64,000 nucleotides of DNA from Laetiporus sulphureus 93-53 (taxonomy: Eukaryota > Basidiomycota > Agaricomycetes > Polyporales > Laetiporaceae), in NCBI RefSeq assembly GCF_001632365.1, contig NW_024468511.1:611550-675549 (forward strand), given 5' to 3'. Shown here in pieces: positions 12,112-22,150 of this stretch. The notes under the pieces were generated by a model. That model was not told the origin of the DNA. It did no database searches and was given only the letters and a program-made list of their open reading frames with translations. Position 1 is the first letter of the stretch, and every line of letters begins with the position of its first letter. Made by a program: the position numbers and the translations under genes.

Positions 12112-13168
12112 ATGGGCTCCGACGCAGATAAAAGCAAAGCGAAATCAGTCCCAGAGTCGAAATCCGCCACGGACTTCACCCCCAATACAGAGATCTGGTA
12201 CTCGGATGGCAGCGTAGTCCTCGTAGCGAAGAATATTGCGTATCGCGTCCATGCTACTATCATGGCCGCACATTGCGAGGTCTTCAAGGACATGTTCTCC
12301 ATGCCTCAGCCCTCCGTGTCCGATCCTGATGCGGAGACGCACGAAGACGTGCCGGTGTTGCGCCTGCAGGACGATCCAGTCGATCTGAAACACCTGCTCA
12401 AGGCGATCTATGAACACTCGTGCGCAAAGTTGCTCTTCGGCATAGATTTGTCGCTAAGCGCCTTCCCTCCGATCTAGATACTTTAGCGCTGGCCAACAGA
12501 CCAAGTTTCCTGTCGTCGCGTCGGTCCTCCGCATGAGTACAAAGTACGACGCACCGTTCCTTCGTCAGCGAGCCATTGACCTGCTCTCTACCGCCTACCC
12601 GTCCACACTCGCCGCATGGGACAATAGAGCCTCTCAGCGGCTCGTTCCACCCTTCGAGAACGAGCTCGCAATTGTGATCGAACTGGCCTACGAGACAGAT
12701 GTCAGAGTGATCCTTCCTGCGGCATACTTTGCCGCCAGCAGGGAGCCTCTGTCTTTTGTCTTACCGGAGTTCCGGAGACTATCCGTCGTACCTGACGCAC
12801 AGTGGGACTTGTGCAGGGACTTCGTGATCGGGCGGGAGCGCCTGCAGCAGGCCGAGATCACGAATATCCTCGCATTCTTGGAGCCGACATTTTTACGCCC
12901 CAACTGCCAGACCTCCAATGACGCGACGACCATCCTGAACACTTCGAGGAACGGTCTACGCAAGATTTTTGATTCCGAACCGTACCATCAGTGGTGCAGC
13001 GCCCATCCAGCGGAGGCGGGCAAGGCGCTTGTATTGTGTGTCAATTGCTGCACCGTGGTCGAGAATTCAATCAGGGAGGGCAGGAAGAACGTCTGGAGCC
13101 AGTTGCCTGGGCTGTTTGGTCTTGCCAACTGGGAAACCCTCAGAGCCAGAGATGGCATTACGCAGTGA
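12112..13168 (+). CDS. BTB/POZ domain protein
   Basis: Exons 12112-12419 and 12478-13168, joined over a 58 nt intron with a GTGCGC donor, give 332 residues in continuous frame. The BTB fold occupies about residues 20-130: EIWYSDGSVVLVAKN, YRVHATIMAAHCEVFKDMF, the LLKAIYEHS helix and, just after the intron, FPVVASVLRMSTKYDAPFLR. The rest is helical with a WDLCRDFVIGRE segment and a cysteine-rich LCVNCC near 305. This is the usual architecture of the large, mostly uncharacterised BTB family of Agaricomycetes; such proteins can be Cullin-3 adaptors. The splice join is supported because the unspliced frame ends in a stop exactly inside the intron. A short TATA-poor leader precedes the ATG. Confidence 0.8.
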
Positions 13169-14568
13169 TTTTACAGAGGTTCTCTTGAAGCTGATGGATG
13201 AAGAGTATGCACTCGCTTTCATTAAAATATCCTTGATGAACACGTGCTAGGTCGCCTGTGATCGCATCCTTAAACTGCTGTTGCGTCCTGACCCGTCTCG
13301 CACTAGCTATATGCAAAATTGACGTTCATCATGAGGTCATGTAAAGTACGTGAACCGTTCAGTCATGGCTCTAGGTCGTCTAGTATTCTATGGGTTCATG
13401 AGCAAATCATGGTGGTGAAATTGGATCTTGCGGGAGAAATGCCGATGATGACACACTGAAAAGGACGGCTAAGTATCGCGGCATCAACATTTGCCCACCA
13501 GCTTGTGGCCCAGCGCGAAGTATCGCGAAATGATCAGGAGAACCACAGCGACCTCCACCGCGCTACCTACACAGATACAAGAAGCGTCAACACAAGCATC
13601 TCATCAATCGACGTCAACGTACCTGCATAGTAGCCCACTGCTTTGTACGAGCCTATCTAAGGTGGTACCTTGCGTAGGTGCCGCATGTTTTGCCCTTCAG
13701 TTCAATTCCCGGCCCATGCATTTCACCTTACAACTGTCCTATACCTAGCGTGCACGCAGCGCAATCCAGACTACTCTTGATCTGCATCACAGCTCGTTAC
13801 GTTCTCTTTTAACTTCATGATTTTCACCTCTGATGGAGGGGATGGTGTGCAATTGTGGTGGGTTGCAATTCACGTACACTACGCTCACCAGCTTCTCTGA
13901 ACAGACGCGTAGGCCGTATAACATCAAAATTATGTATCCTGATAGACGATGATCAGAACAACTTGGAACTCTGCTTCTGCCATTCCCGTATCGACCGGTA
14001 TGTAAGAGGATGAAATGCCACATTGGTACTATCAAATGAGTCCCCCTTTATGATATTAGGGCGACGGAGACAAGTTTGTCTGAGTTCAGGATCCTTTTTT
14101 CCCACAACATGCATCTCGTTGGCATGGCTATCATCAAGCAACATCCTGCATGCTTCCGTGTGTCAGGTGTGTAAACGAATACGATGCAGTGCAAAGGCTG
14201 CGATGCTCGTTCCATACGGGATACTCCTGTATCCATTCCCGCGGGCTTTATGTCTGGGCATTCCAGTCCCTCTCGATTGACTCGATAGATTCATGCTGTA
14301 ATGGCTACAGCTGCGCATTAAACCTGGCTATTGGCATCATCCTGATGACCGCGAACGCGCGAAGGGCAGATGTTGCCCGGCCTTGGTGCACTTCGGGACC
14401 CGGGCAGGCACTGACGCCGTTGCAAACGTCTCCATCGCAACTGCTGCGCTCGTGCGCTCCGGCGAAGAGACACATCAGGCGGGTCAGATTGCAGGTCGAT
14501 TCTGCTCCCACTAGCCACGAACAGAAGCTAAAGAAGTATATAGAGTTCCAGAAAATGCGCGTGCTCAC
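13169..14568. other. Long stretch without a recognised gene
   Basis: These 1400 bases follow the BTB gene and lead into the uL30 pseudogene. Only short unsupported frames occur. The last 250 bases lie beyond the donor of the inverted uL30 exon and may include displaced intron or upstream sequence of that gene. Confidence 0.4.
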
Positions 14569-14661
14569 CTTGCGGGCAGCTGCCGCAGCCGCAGCCGCAA
14601 GCCTTTCCTGTTGGGCCTTTCGTTCTGCTCGCGCTTCTGGAGGAACTCTCTTGAGGAGAGT
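14569..14661 (-). pseudogene. RPL7: uL30 exon 2, inverted relative to the rest of the pseudogene
   Basis: On the minus strand, 14569-14661 is a clean 31-codon exon starting TLLKRVPPEARAERKAQ and ending AAAAARK. It has an AG acceptor (14662-14664) and a GTGAGC donor (14563-14568). This is the conserved helix that precedes [14 protein letters not shown] in uL30, which begins on the opposite strand 82 bases away at 14744. The orientation is read directly. A small inversion with one breakpoint between 14665 and 14743, inside former intron 1 or 2, explains it. Confidence 0.75.
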
Positions 14662-15508
14662 CTGTCTCTTTTCACCGTGCTGCTCGAAATTGACTATGCG
14701 CTTGGACTAGACAATTCAGCTGACTTGCTAATTTGGTTTGTAGGCAGCCAAGGCCAAACGCAAGGTCATTTTCCAGCGCGCTGAACAGTATGTGAAGGAG
14801 TGTGTTGCCAAGGAGAAGGAGGAGATCCGTCTGAAGCGGGCGGCGCGTGCTGCGGGTGACTTTTATGTCCCCGCCGAGGCAAAGGTCTACTTCGTCATCC
14901 GTATCCGGGGGTGTGTCTGAAACATGCTCAAGTCGCTTTCCGAGCGGGTAACTCGCGGCAGGGCTCATGCAATATCAACAAGATTGTGCCGAAGCGCCGC
15001 ACAATCTTGCAGCTTCTCCGTCTGCTTCAGATCAACAATGGTGTCTCGTCAAAGTCACTAAGACGACTGAGCAGATACTTCGTCTCGTTGAGCCTTACAT
15101 GGCATATGAGTCAGTTTGTTATGCTGATGCGCGCTCGTTCAACTAGTCATATCCAGTGAGCCAAACCTGAAGTCTGTCCGCGAGTTGATCTACAAGCGCG
15201 GCTATGGCAAAATCAACAAGCAGCGCATTCCTCTGACCAACAACGCTGCTATTGAGGAGGCGCTTCGCAAGTTCAGCATTCTTTCGGTAGAGGATCTTAT
15301 CCACGAGATATCTAGAGCAGGTCCCAACTACAAGCAGGTATGTTTGAGGCTTTATGATGATTATCGCGTGGCGTACGAATTGTGCCTTCGTAGGCGTCAA
15401 ACTTCCTCTGGCCCTTCAAGCTGTTAACCATACTGGCGGCTGGAGAACACGGAGGGTGGCGACTTCGGCAACCGCGAGGAGAACAAGCTCATTAGGCAAA
15501 TGAACTGA
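14569..15508 (+). pseudogene. RPL7: Ribosomal protein L7 (uL30) pseudogene
   Basis: Plus-strand blocks encode most of eukaryotic uL30. 14744-14910 has [17 protein letters not shown] and [20 protein letters not shown] block from 14974 has ILQLLRLLQINNG. A block from about 15157 has [20 protein letters not shown]. 15394-15508 has [10 protein letters not shown] and ends LIRQMN plus TGA. Introns are retained between blocks, so it is not a processed copy. Lesions: a one-base loss near 15044 shifts the frame just after INNGV; the acceptor before 14974 lacks AG; the donor near 15107 reads GA instead of GT; another one-base loss follows FKL near 15424; and the KFKHF.E segment near 15455 is missing. 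The exon that should come before 14744 lies next door in the opposite orientation and is listed separately. Confidence 0.8.
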
Positions 15509-15808
15509 GCGTTGCGATCTACGGTTGCTTGAGGAGGGCTTTGTTGGTCTGAGGGTACGCCCGCCCTGAGATTGCTTGAACGAGCATCACGCACATGCTG
15601 AGGTTACTCATAATCACGTCCTTTATTACCCTGTATGCCACTACCATTATGTTGACCTATTGCGCGACGAAACTTTTGCTGCATACATCTTGCGAGCCAC
15701 GCTGGGCGTCACGAAAGCGCGCCCGCTGGGCGGCCGTACTTAGAAGTCTCAGTCCTACAAAATATTACTCCTACAAACGTGACAATGACAAGAAGATACT
15801 GGCAAGCC
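15509..15808. other. Intergenic
   Basis: About 300 bases lie between the uL30 pseudogene and the 3' end of the CR-type gene. No gene is visible. Confidence 0.4.
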
Positions 15809-18530
15809 TCAGGCGTAAGTCGATATAGGTCGGGCGACGTCATTAGTGTTGACATTTGCTGAAACACCATCTGTATCGACTGTATCGACTTTGCGCCTCT
15901 TCGCTGGTATCATCGATTTGTCAGCGACCCTGCAAGTTTCAGGTCTCTCTTGCTTGTCCTCCAACCTGTTTCCAACGCCATATGGTGGAGCATTGGACGG
16001 TTCGGACCACTCAGTCAACGAGGGTCGATGCCGTGGATTCTTGTCCATCAGCTGTGTCGCAAAGGCCATGAGGCCTTCATCCTTGTCCCCATTCCTCCTC
16101 ATCCTCTCAGCAAAGAGGTAGAAAACACGACTACAAGACCATCTGTCGGCCCTGATGGGGCTGTACATGGTTCGCGGACCGTTCTCCTCCCTAATTTCCG
16201 GCGCTATCCATCCGCGACTGCTACAGTACTTGTCGATCTCGTGGTCCGCATCCTTGACTCGGACGGCGATATCAAAGTCAATGATCTGCAGGCGGAAGCT
16301 GACGGCGTAGACAAGGTTCGCGAACTTGATGTCCAGGTGAGCTACTCCGTGCTCGTGAAGGAAGGCTAGCTCTTTGGCCAGATTGCGGCTGAGCTGAATG
16401 AACCTGCTACGAAGTACACCGCCGTCAGCGTGAAATTCGAGTTCCTCGTCGATGGAGCTTCTCTTCGGAAATATGAGGTACTTCCCCAAACTTGTTCTAA
16501 TTGTTTTGAGTAAAGTGATGATGTGCTCGGATGGCGGCTTTATCGTGCGGAGAAATTCGAGGATCTTCAGCTCGTTCGATTTGTCGCTGATTCGTTTTGC
16601 GATGAATTCCGTCCTGCTGGAGTCTCCTACACGACGCACAGTGCGTATGTGTGGTGGTAGCTGCAAGGTGTTTGTCAGCATGAGCTCTGAAAGCATTCAG
16701 TTCTCCGTAGCTCGCGAACCTTGTACAACGGTTCCCACGTGCCTCCCGACTCAAAACGATCAGGTACCAGCTCGTATCCTTCTGCTTCGAACTCCTCCTG
16801 TGCACCGCTGCCGCCGCCAGTACCACCTTGGCCGGTGGTAGATCGCCCTTCATCACCATCAGTGCGAGCGCGCTTGGTGCTTTTCCTCGTATAGAACGCC
16901 GGCCATTCGTTTTGTCGAATGCTGGCGTTGATCTCTTCGATCTTGGATGCTACGCCGCTGAATTTGTCTGCATCTGCGTCCTTCAGGCAAAATGCGAAAT
17001 TGTACAGTTGCTTTGCAAGCTGAAACCTTTCAACCTTGTTCGACATGTCAAACTTGAAGTCCTGTACGTAATGAACCTAAAAAGTGCAGCGACTCAGGCT
17101 TTGGGTTTAATGAGATAAAGATTCGCTCACGTACTTTTGATGAATCCTTGACTTGGTACAGGAAATAGCGTTCTGCGAAACCGCCTTCGGTGAAATAAAT
17201 GGCCATCAACACAAACTTGCGTTCTTTGTCGGTCAAAGTTCGGTTTGCCAAACGAACGGCACTCGCTCCCTGAAGAAGCATGCGAGTTCTATCATTGTGG
17301 TGAGTCGTATCCGAACAGACCTCCACTATGAGGCGGGGTAAGTTATGCGTCCATACGGAGAAATCGCTCCTCGGTGTATACGAGTAGTGCATGTTATCGT
17401 CTTCGACGCTAACTACCAGCGTGAGAGGCCAGCTTTCGGTACCGCTGCCATAAATGAGCTTGGTTCTGGGAAGAATAACAGATACTTTGACACTTACAAT
17501 TTGTAAGAGACCTTTGTGCGGAGCAGGACGTCAAGGTATACTGCAAATTGATAGAAGAGGATTCCGTTTCCATCAATTTCGCCGAATCTCGAACTGTTTC
17601 GGGTTCGCCATATTGGAACTTCGTTGGACGCAACGTGCAGCAGGTGACCCAATTTGAGCAATCCAGCAGTGGTGAGATTTGAGGGCTCTAAACTATCATC
17701 GAGACCGACATTATGATCTGGCAAGAGTGCCGCAACCCACTCCATTGTCAATTGGGGGTCAGACGAGATAAGTCACCGTCGAACAGAATCGGGGCTTCCA
17801 TCAACTGATCTTTGTGGTCCTTGACGAATTGGGGACACCCTCGGGCCCGATCTTACATATTGAATTCGATTGCTCGTCGTCCTTGACGAAATTTCCCTTA
17901 CTTCTCGCTTTAATGAAGGTTTCACGATATTGCTCGGCATTGTGGATTTGTTGACCGAGCTCGCTGCGATTGGCACCTGCATGATCATAGCAGGATGTTT
18001 GAGAACGATATTCCAGGGAGAGTAGCAGCAGACACCACCGAAGATGCGATGGTCAAGCCTGACGACGTGAGGTCATCTGAATGGTGGCTCACTTGGAGGA
18101 TGTCCCACGAGCTGAGGACGACGTGCCACGAGCACAAGACGAACCAACGTATCATCCGGGATCAGTTGTTTAGGAATGTTGCTGACTTTATCAAGGGCGT
18201 AAACGGGCTTCAAACCCTCGATAGCCGTCTTGACATGAAGGGACATGGCATCATTTGTAATATCTTTCAGCGTCAGTTGGCCAGGCTAATGCTCGGTCAG
18301 AGTGGCACCGTTGCTCAGATGAGAGGACAACTCACAGTGTAGATGGAAATTTCAGAGGGGGAAATCTTGCGACGGTCCCACACATGCTCCTTCTCGTAGA
18401 TCTTGTCACGAACTTTCGTGAAACTCCATGAGCGGTCAACGTTCCGGTCAAATTCAAGTGCGCCGACGTTTAATTCACTGGCGACACCGTCTTCGAACAG
18501 GATAACGTAGGATAGCTCGGTATCAGGCAT
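15809..18530 (-). CDS. CR (Crinkler-type) protein: ubiquitin-like header, nuclease-like and kinase domains
   Basis: The minus-strand gene starts at ATG 18530. Exon 1 (18336-18530) plus the next exon form a ubiquitin-like header: MPDTELSYVILFEDG, then ISPSEISIY, LTLKDI and LVRLVLVARRP. A middle region includes SRFGEIDGNGILFYQFAVYL and the SDFSVW...RLIVEVCSD pair, which fits a PD-(D/E)xK-like core with the lysine replaced. The last exon, 15809-16660, joins in phase 0 to an exon ending at 16720 and encodes a protein kinase. It has FIAKRI (ATP lysine), HLDIKFANL (catalytic loop), IIDFDIA (metal site) and WIAPEI. It ends in a basic segment, PAKRRKVD, that may be a nuclear signal. Header plus nuclease-like plus kinase is a known CR effector architecture. 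The joins around 17800-18060 are uncertain, so the middle may be damaged. Length is roughly 740 residues. Confidence 0.6.
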
Positions 18531-18723
18531 AGTTGAGGACTGAGGCGACTGGTGGTGTATGGATGTCTCAGTAGATGGCTCAGCGATGTTGTAAAGCAGG
18601 AGGCAGGGAGCGATGTTTGTATCTGTATGCGTGTTGGGTGCATGGTGCCACCAAGGTGCCACATATACATCGAGGACGCTGATCATGAAGAATCGAGGAG
18701 AAGCCCTCATATTAACTCGAATA

Positions 18724-19180
18724 TGAAGCCCGAGAGAAGCTGTATGCAGAAGATATCAGCGCGGTCAGCGCCCCGGAGCAAATTATCCATAGACGGACGT
18801 CCCTTTGACTGACACTCTTTATACATGCAGACGGCAAGGACGCGCAGATCCGCAACCAGGCAGCGAAGATTTGAGGAAGTATACCAAGGCTCCGAGGGCA
18901 CCATTCTGCAGTTCCTAGAGCTTGTCGTGCATTTGCAAAGGTAGGATCTCTCTACGTCAAACTTTCGAGCAGTTCCTCACAGTTTCACAGCGATCTTGAT
19001 ACACTCCACACAGAGAGACAGACGTCCAGCACCAAGCTGTGACTGCGGCTTCGCGAGTGCTGCGACGATGTCGTTGAACGTCGAGTTGCAGTCATCGGCC
19101 TTTCAAAACAAGCTCGGTATATTCTCAACCTGAGGTGGAGACGATTGAAGCGAGGGAAGCAAAGGAGTTGTTGGCGATAG
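18724..19180 (+). other. Possible gene remnant
   Basis: Coding-like fragments occur in different plus frames: LEYEAREKLYAEDISA at about 18717-18770, EGTILQFLELVVHLQ at about 18890-18940, and VETIEAREAKELLAIVE just before a GTAAGT at about 19186. They do not join into one frame by plausible introns. I do not recognise the family. They may be the decayed start of the hypothetical gene that follows. Confidence 0.2.
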
Positions 19181-19429
19181 TTGAGGTAAGTTGGCTATGT
19201 GTGCTTGTACTGTGGATGCCGCTCATGATGTCAGTTCGCTCTCTTGGGTGAAGAGGCGTCGAGCGTTCCAAATGACAAACGGGTGAACGCGAGGATGCAA
19301 TAAGCACCGAACGACTCTAAGAACTATCCTACGTACACCGCAGAACTTGGCTACCATTTTATAACAGGAGCCACAACGCAAACTTGCACGCGAAGAACCC
19401 TCCAAATTGTCCACTAGTACACGCAACCT

Positions 19430-20195
19430 TTGTCAAGCATTTCTACCCGCCCACGACCAGCAACATCTTGCTACGCGTCACACATGGATCGCGCATCCTG
19501 GAATCCATCTCGTTGTCCTCGGACGCGCCGCCTCTGCGGTTCGACTTTCCTTCTCCCCTATTGCCTTATCTTCGATTATGTGCATGAAGCTCAAGGAGTC
19601 CATCATATCCTTACTCCTTACGAGGTAAGCCATTCGGATGGATTAACAGCAAAGACTGATGCTCATTCGAACGCAGAGCGTATCAACATCGTCCGCCATA
19701 TGCAGAAATATTCATTGGATTCTCTCCAAGCCATTCTCCGGAATGTGTTCGATTTCGACGTATACAAGCCGGAAACGATCGACAAGCTCGCTGAGGTTCT
19801 GGATCGTCACGGGTGCATGCCACCTTCGTTTCCGAATGCTGTGACTGAATCGAACGTACGTAGGCTAGCTGTGAAACGCCTGGGTCTCGACGCCGCAAGA
19901 GAGGCATCGCGCACGAACATACTAGATATCAAGTTTGAGCCCAAGGGAGATACGGCTTTGTCGAACCCGAAGATGGGCGAGGTTGACCCCCAGAATAAGG
20001 CCCACATCGCTGCCGCCCATGACGACCTTCTACTCGAATGCGCCGCCACTGGTCCCGCCGCCGGATGATCTGACGCTGCCACAGGTCATGCTCGACTATC
20101 GTGGAGGACACCCCACGAGGCCGGTGCGTCCGCGGGATATCCCGTGGTTCGTGGATGAGGAGACGGGGAGGGTGGTCTTCGAGGAAGAGGTATGA
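19430..20195 (+). CDS. Hypothetical protein, structure uncertain
   Basis: The clearest coding stretch runs from about 19677, after an acceptor at the end of a short intron, to about 20068. It begins ERINIVRHMQKYSLDSL and has DFDVYKPETIDKLAEVLDRH and RLAVKRLGLDAARE, an all-helical soluble pattern. A second frame takes over near 20040 with VPPPDDLTLPQVMLDYRG and RPRDIPWFVDEETG and stops at 20195, so a one-base shift or an unrecognised intron lies around 20030-20045. Upstream, codon-like sequence from 19430 overlaps a second open frame, and the true start is unclear. No family is recognised. The gene may be partly decayed. Confidence 0.35.
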
Positions 20196-22150
20196 GGAGT
20201 TTTACGACTGTGTGATTTTACTGAAATTCGCCTTAGGCCAGGAAATCGTCATTCGGGTGTTCTGTTCGTGCGCAAGAGCTCTTCACACAAAGCTTGGTGT
20301 TGAAGTGTTCCTAGCGTTCGGGAGAAGGCAGGCGTTGTATGCGGCGTGTTACCGACGCTGAAGCACTTGCGAGCTCATCTCGTGTGAAGGGGTGCGTTCG
20401 ACTCGGCGCCCAATAGGACAGTTAGCGACGACTTGCTTGACCAGCGTGTCTCCGTCGTGGATGCAGATGTACGAGGAGTCTTCATTTTGCGGCCGATGTG
20501 CTTCGCTCTTTAGATCCACTCGTGGCTCGTGCCGTACCGTCCTGAACGAGCAGGAGTCAGGCATGCACGAAAATTCGTCCAGACTGCTCTTGCACTGCAT
20601 CGTGTTCTATTACTGAACTTCTGCCATCTTTTGCATTCACAATGATGGTTGACAATTTTCCTATAGTCATCTCGCATCCCTTTGGGGACTGGTGTCGTGT
20701 TCGTGGACGCAGGCGTGTCACGCGCCGTCGCGGCGTGGCTGATGTGCTTCCTCTCCAGTTGCATCCGTGGCTTGTGCGATGCCGTCCTGAGCATCACCGA
20801 AGCTCATGTCAGACTGCTCTTTGCTGAACGACCATCTGTGATCTCAACGGGCAGGCACAGCATCTTAGCGCTTTCCGAGCGTGGTATCGAACCTGCTGAC
20901 AAACGAAGCCGTAACGACCGAACGTCTCGACAGACACGAGGCCGTCTCACGACTGTTCCGCTAGGAGGCTAGTCGTAAGGACAATGTTCGCCCTCACTTG
21001 CGCTGCGCTCATTTCACTGCGGTAGATAAGGCAAACGGGCTAGATCCATTGCTCGCACTTTGTCTCGTTTCGTGGGCGCTTTTACTGCGGTACTGGCATG
21101 AATTCTGCTTCCCGTCATTGAGGCTATAGAAGCCATTTTGTTCTACTTACACGCGCCGCGTTACCTAGGTGATCGCTAACGCCACCGGGCACTATTGGCC
21201 GAGATGCTGTGTTATGTTTATGTCCTTCCGCACTGTACAAAACCTGGTCACCTCTTCCACCCGTTCATACCCCACATAGTCATCCTGAGTACCCATTCTA
21301 CAACTCAATGGATTGTTGTGATGCATTGGCGACATGTTGTTCGGGATGTGTGTGTCTAGGGTCCTGCATGACATTAGCATGTAAGTCAATAATTGACAGT
21401 TATATCTGCATTGCTCATGTTCTACCTAGGTGGCTGTCCAACGAAGGTAACAATTGACGAGAACCTTAGCAGCCAGAGAACGTGTCCCGCTTGTGGCGAT
21501 GGTATGCATGCCTTTTGTCAGGTGCAAATTTGATTCCATGGCTCATCGTCACTATAGTCGCTGTTTCCTCCGGGACTTCTCAGGACTGGCTACAGTGCTG
21601 CTTCCTCCGAATTATACCTCTGCATACCGAACGTGTCTGGGTTTGTGAAACTTGTGATTGGCGCGCACGAATCAAAGAATCAGAGTGAGCGGAAGTTCGC
21701 TCTAAGCTATCGGTTATCTGATCAATTTTCTCCAGATCTACGCCGGGAGCCACAGGCGGTTCGGGTCCCGAGATGCAACAACCCCGTCCCTCAGGGGAAA
21801 TGCAGGTCCCTCTTGCAACGCAATAAGATGCCTGGTCGTCATCTGGATTCTGGAGGACCTACAACGTAGGCGGATTTACTATCATAGGGCCAGTTGGCCG
21901 CGAGACGGAAGCGGCCGATGTCACGAGACGTGCCCCATCTTCTTCGATAACTGATGATGTGTCAAGAGTGTGCCACATCAATTATACATTGAGCTCTTGC
22001 TCGGATCCGCAATTTTGATGTGCGAGCATACGACATAAATGAAACAGGTATTGTGTCTATTGCCCATCGTCTCCCACCTCGTGTGGGTTGTATCTTCCCG
22101 ACTTTCCTCCTCCACTCCACGGCATACAGGAGACGTTTCAAGGATCGCTC
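20196..22150. other. Long gene-poor stretch with a diverged direct repeat
   Basis: No supported gene is visible in about 2 kb. Two diverged direct repeats can be aligned, at about 20430-20605 and 20685-20830. Each has a CGTGG.TTGTGC-like centre followed by CCGTCCTGA and later CAGACTGCTCTT. Neither copy keeps an open frame that matches the other for long. Confidence 0.35.
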
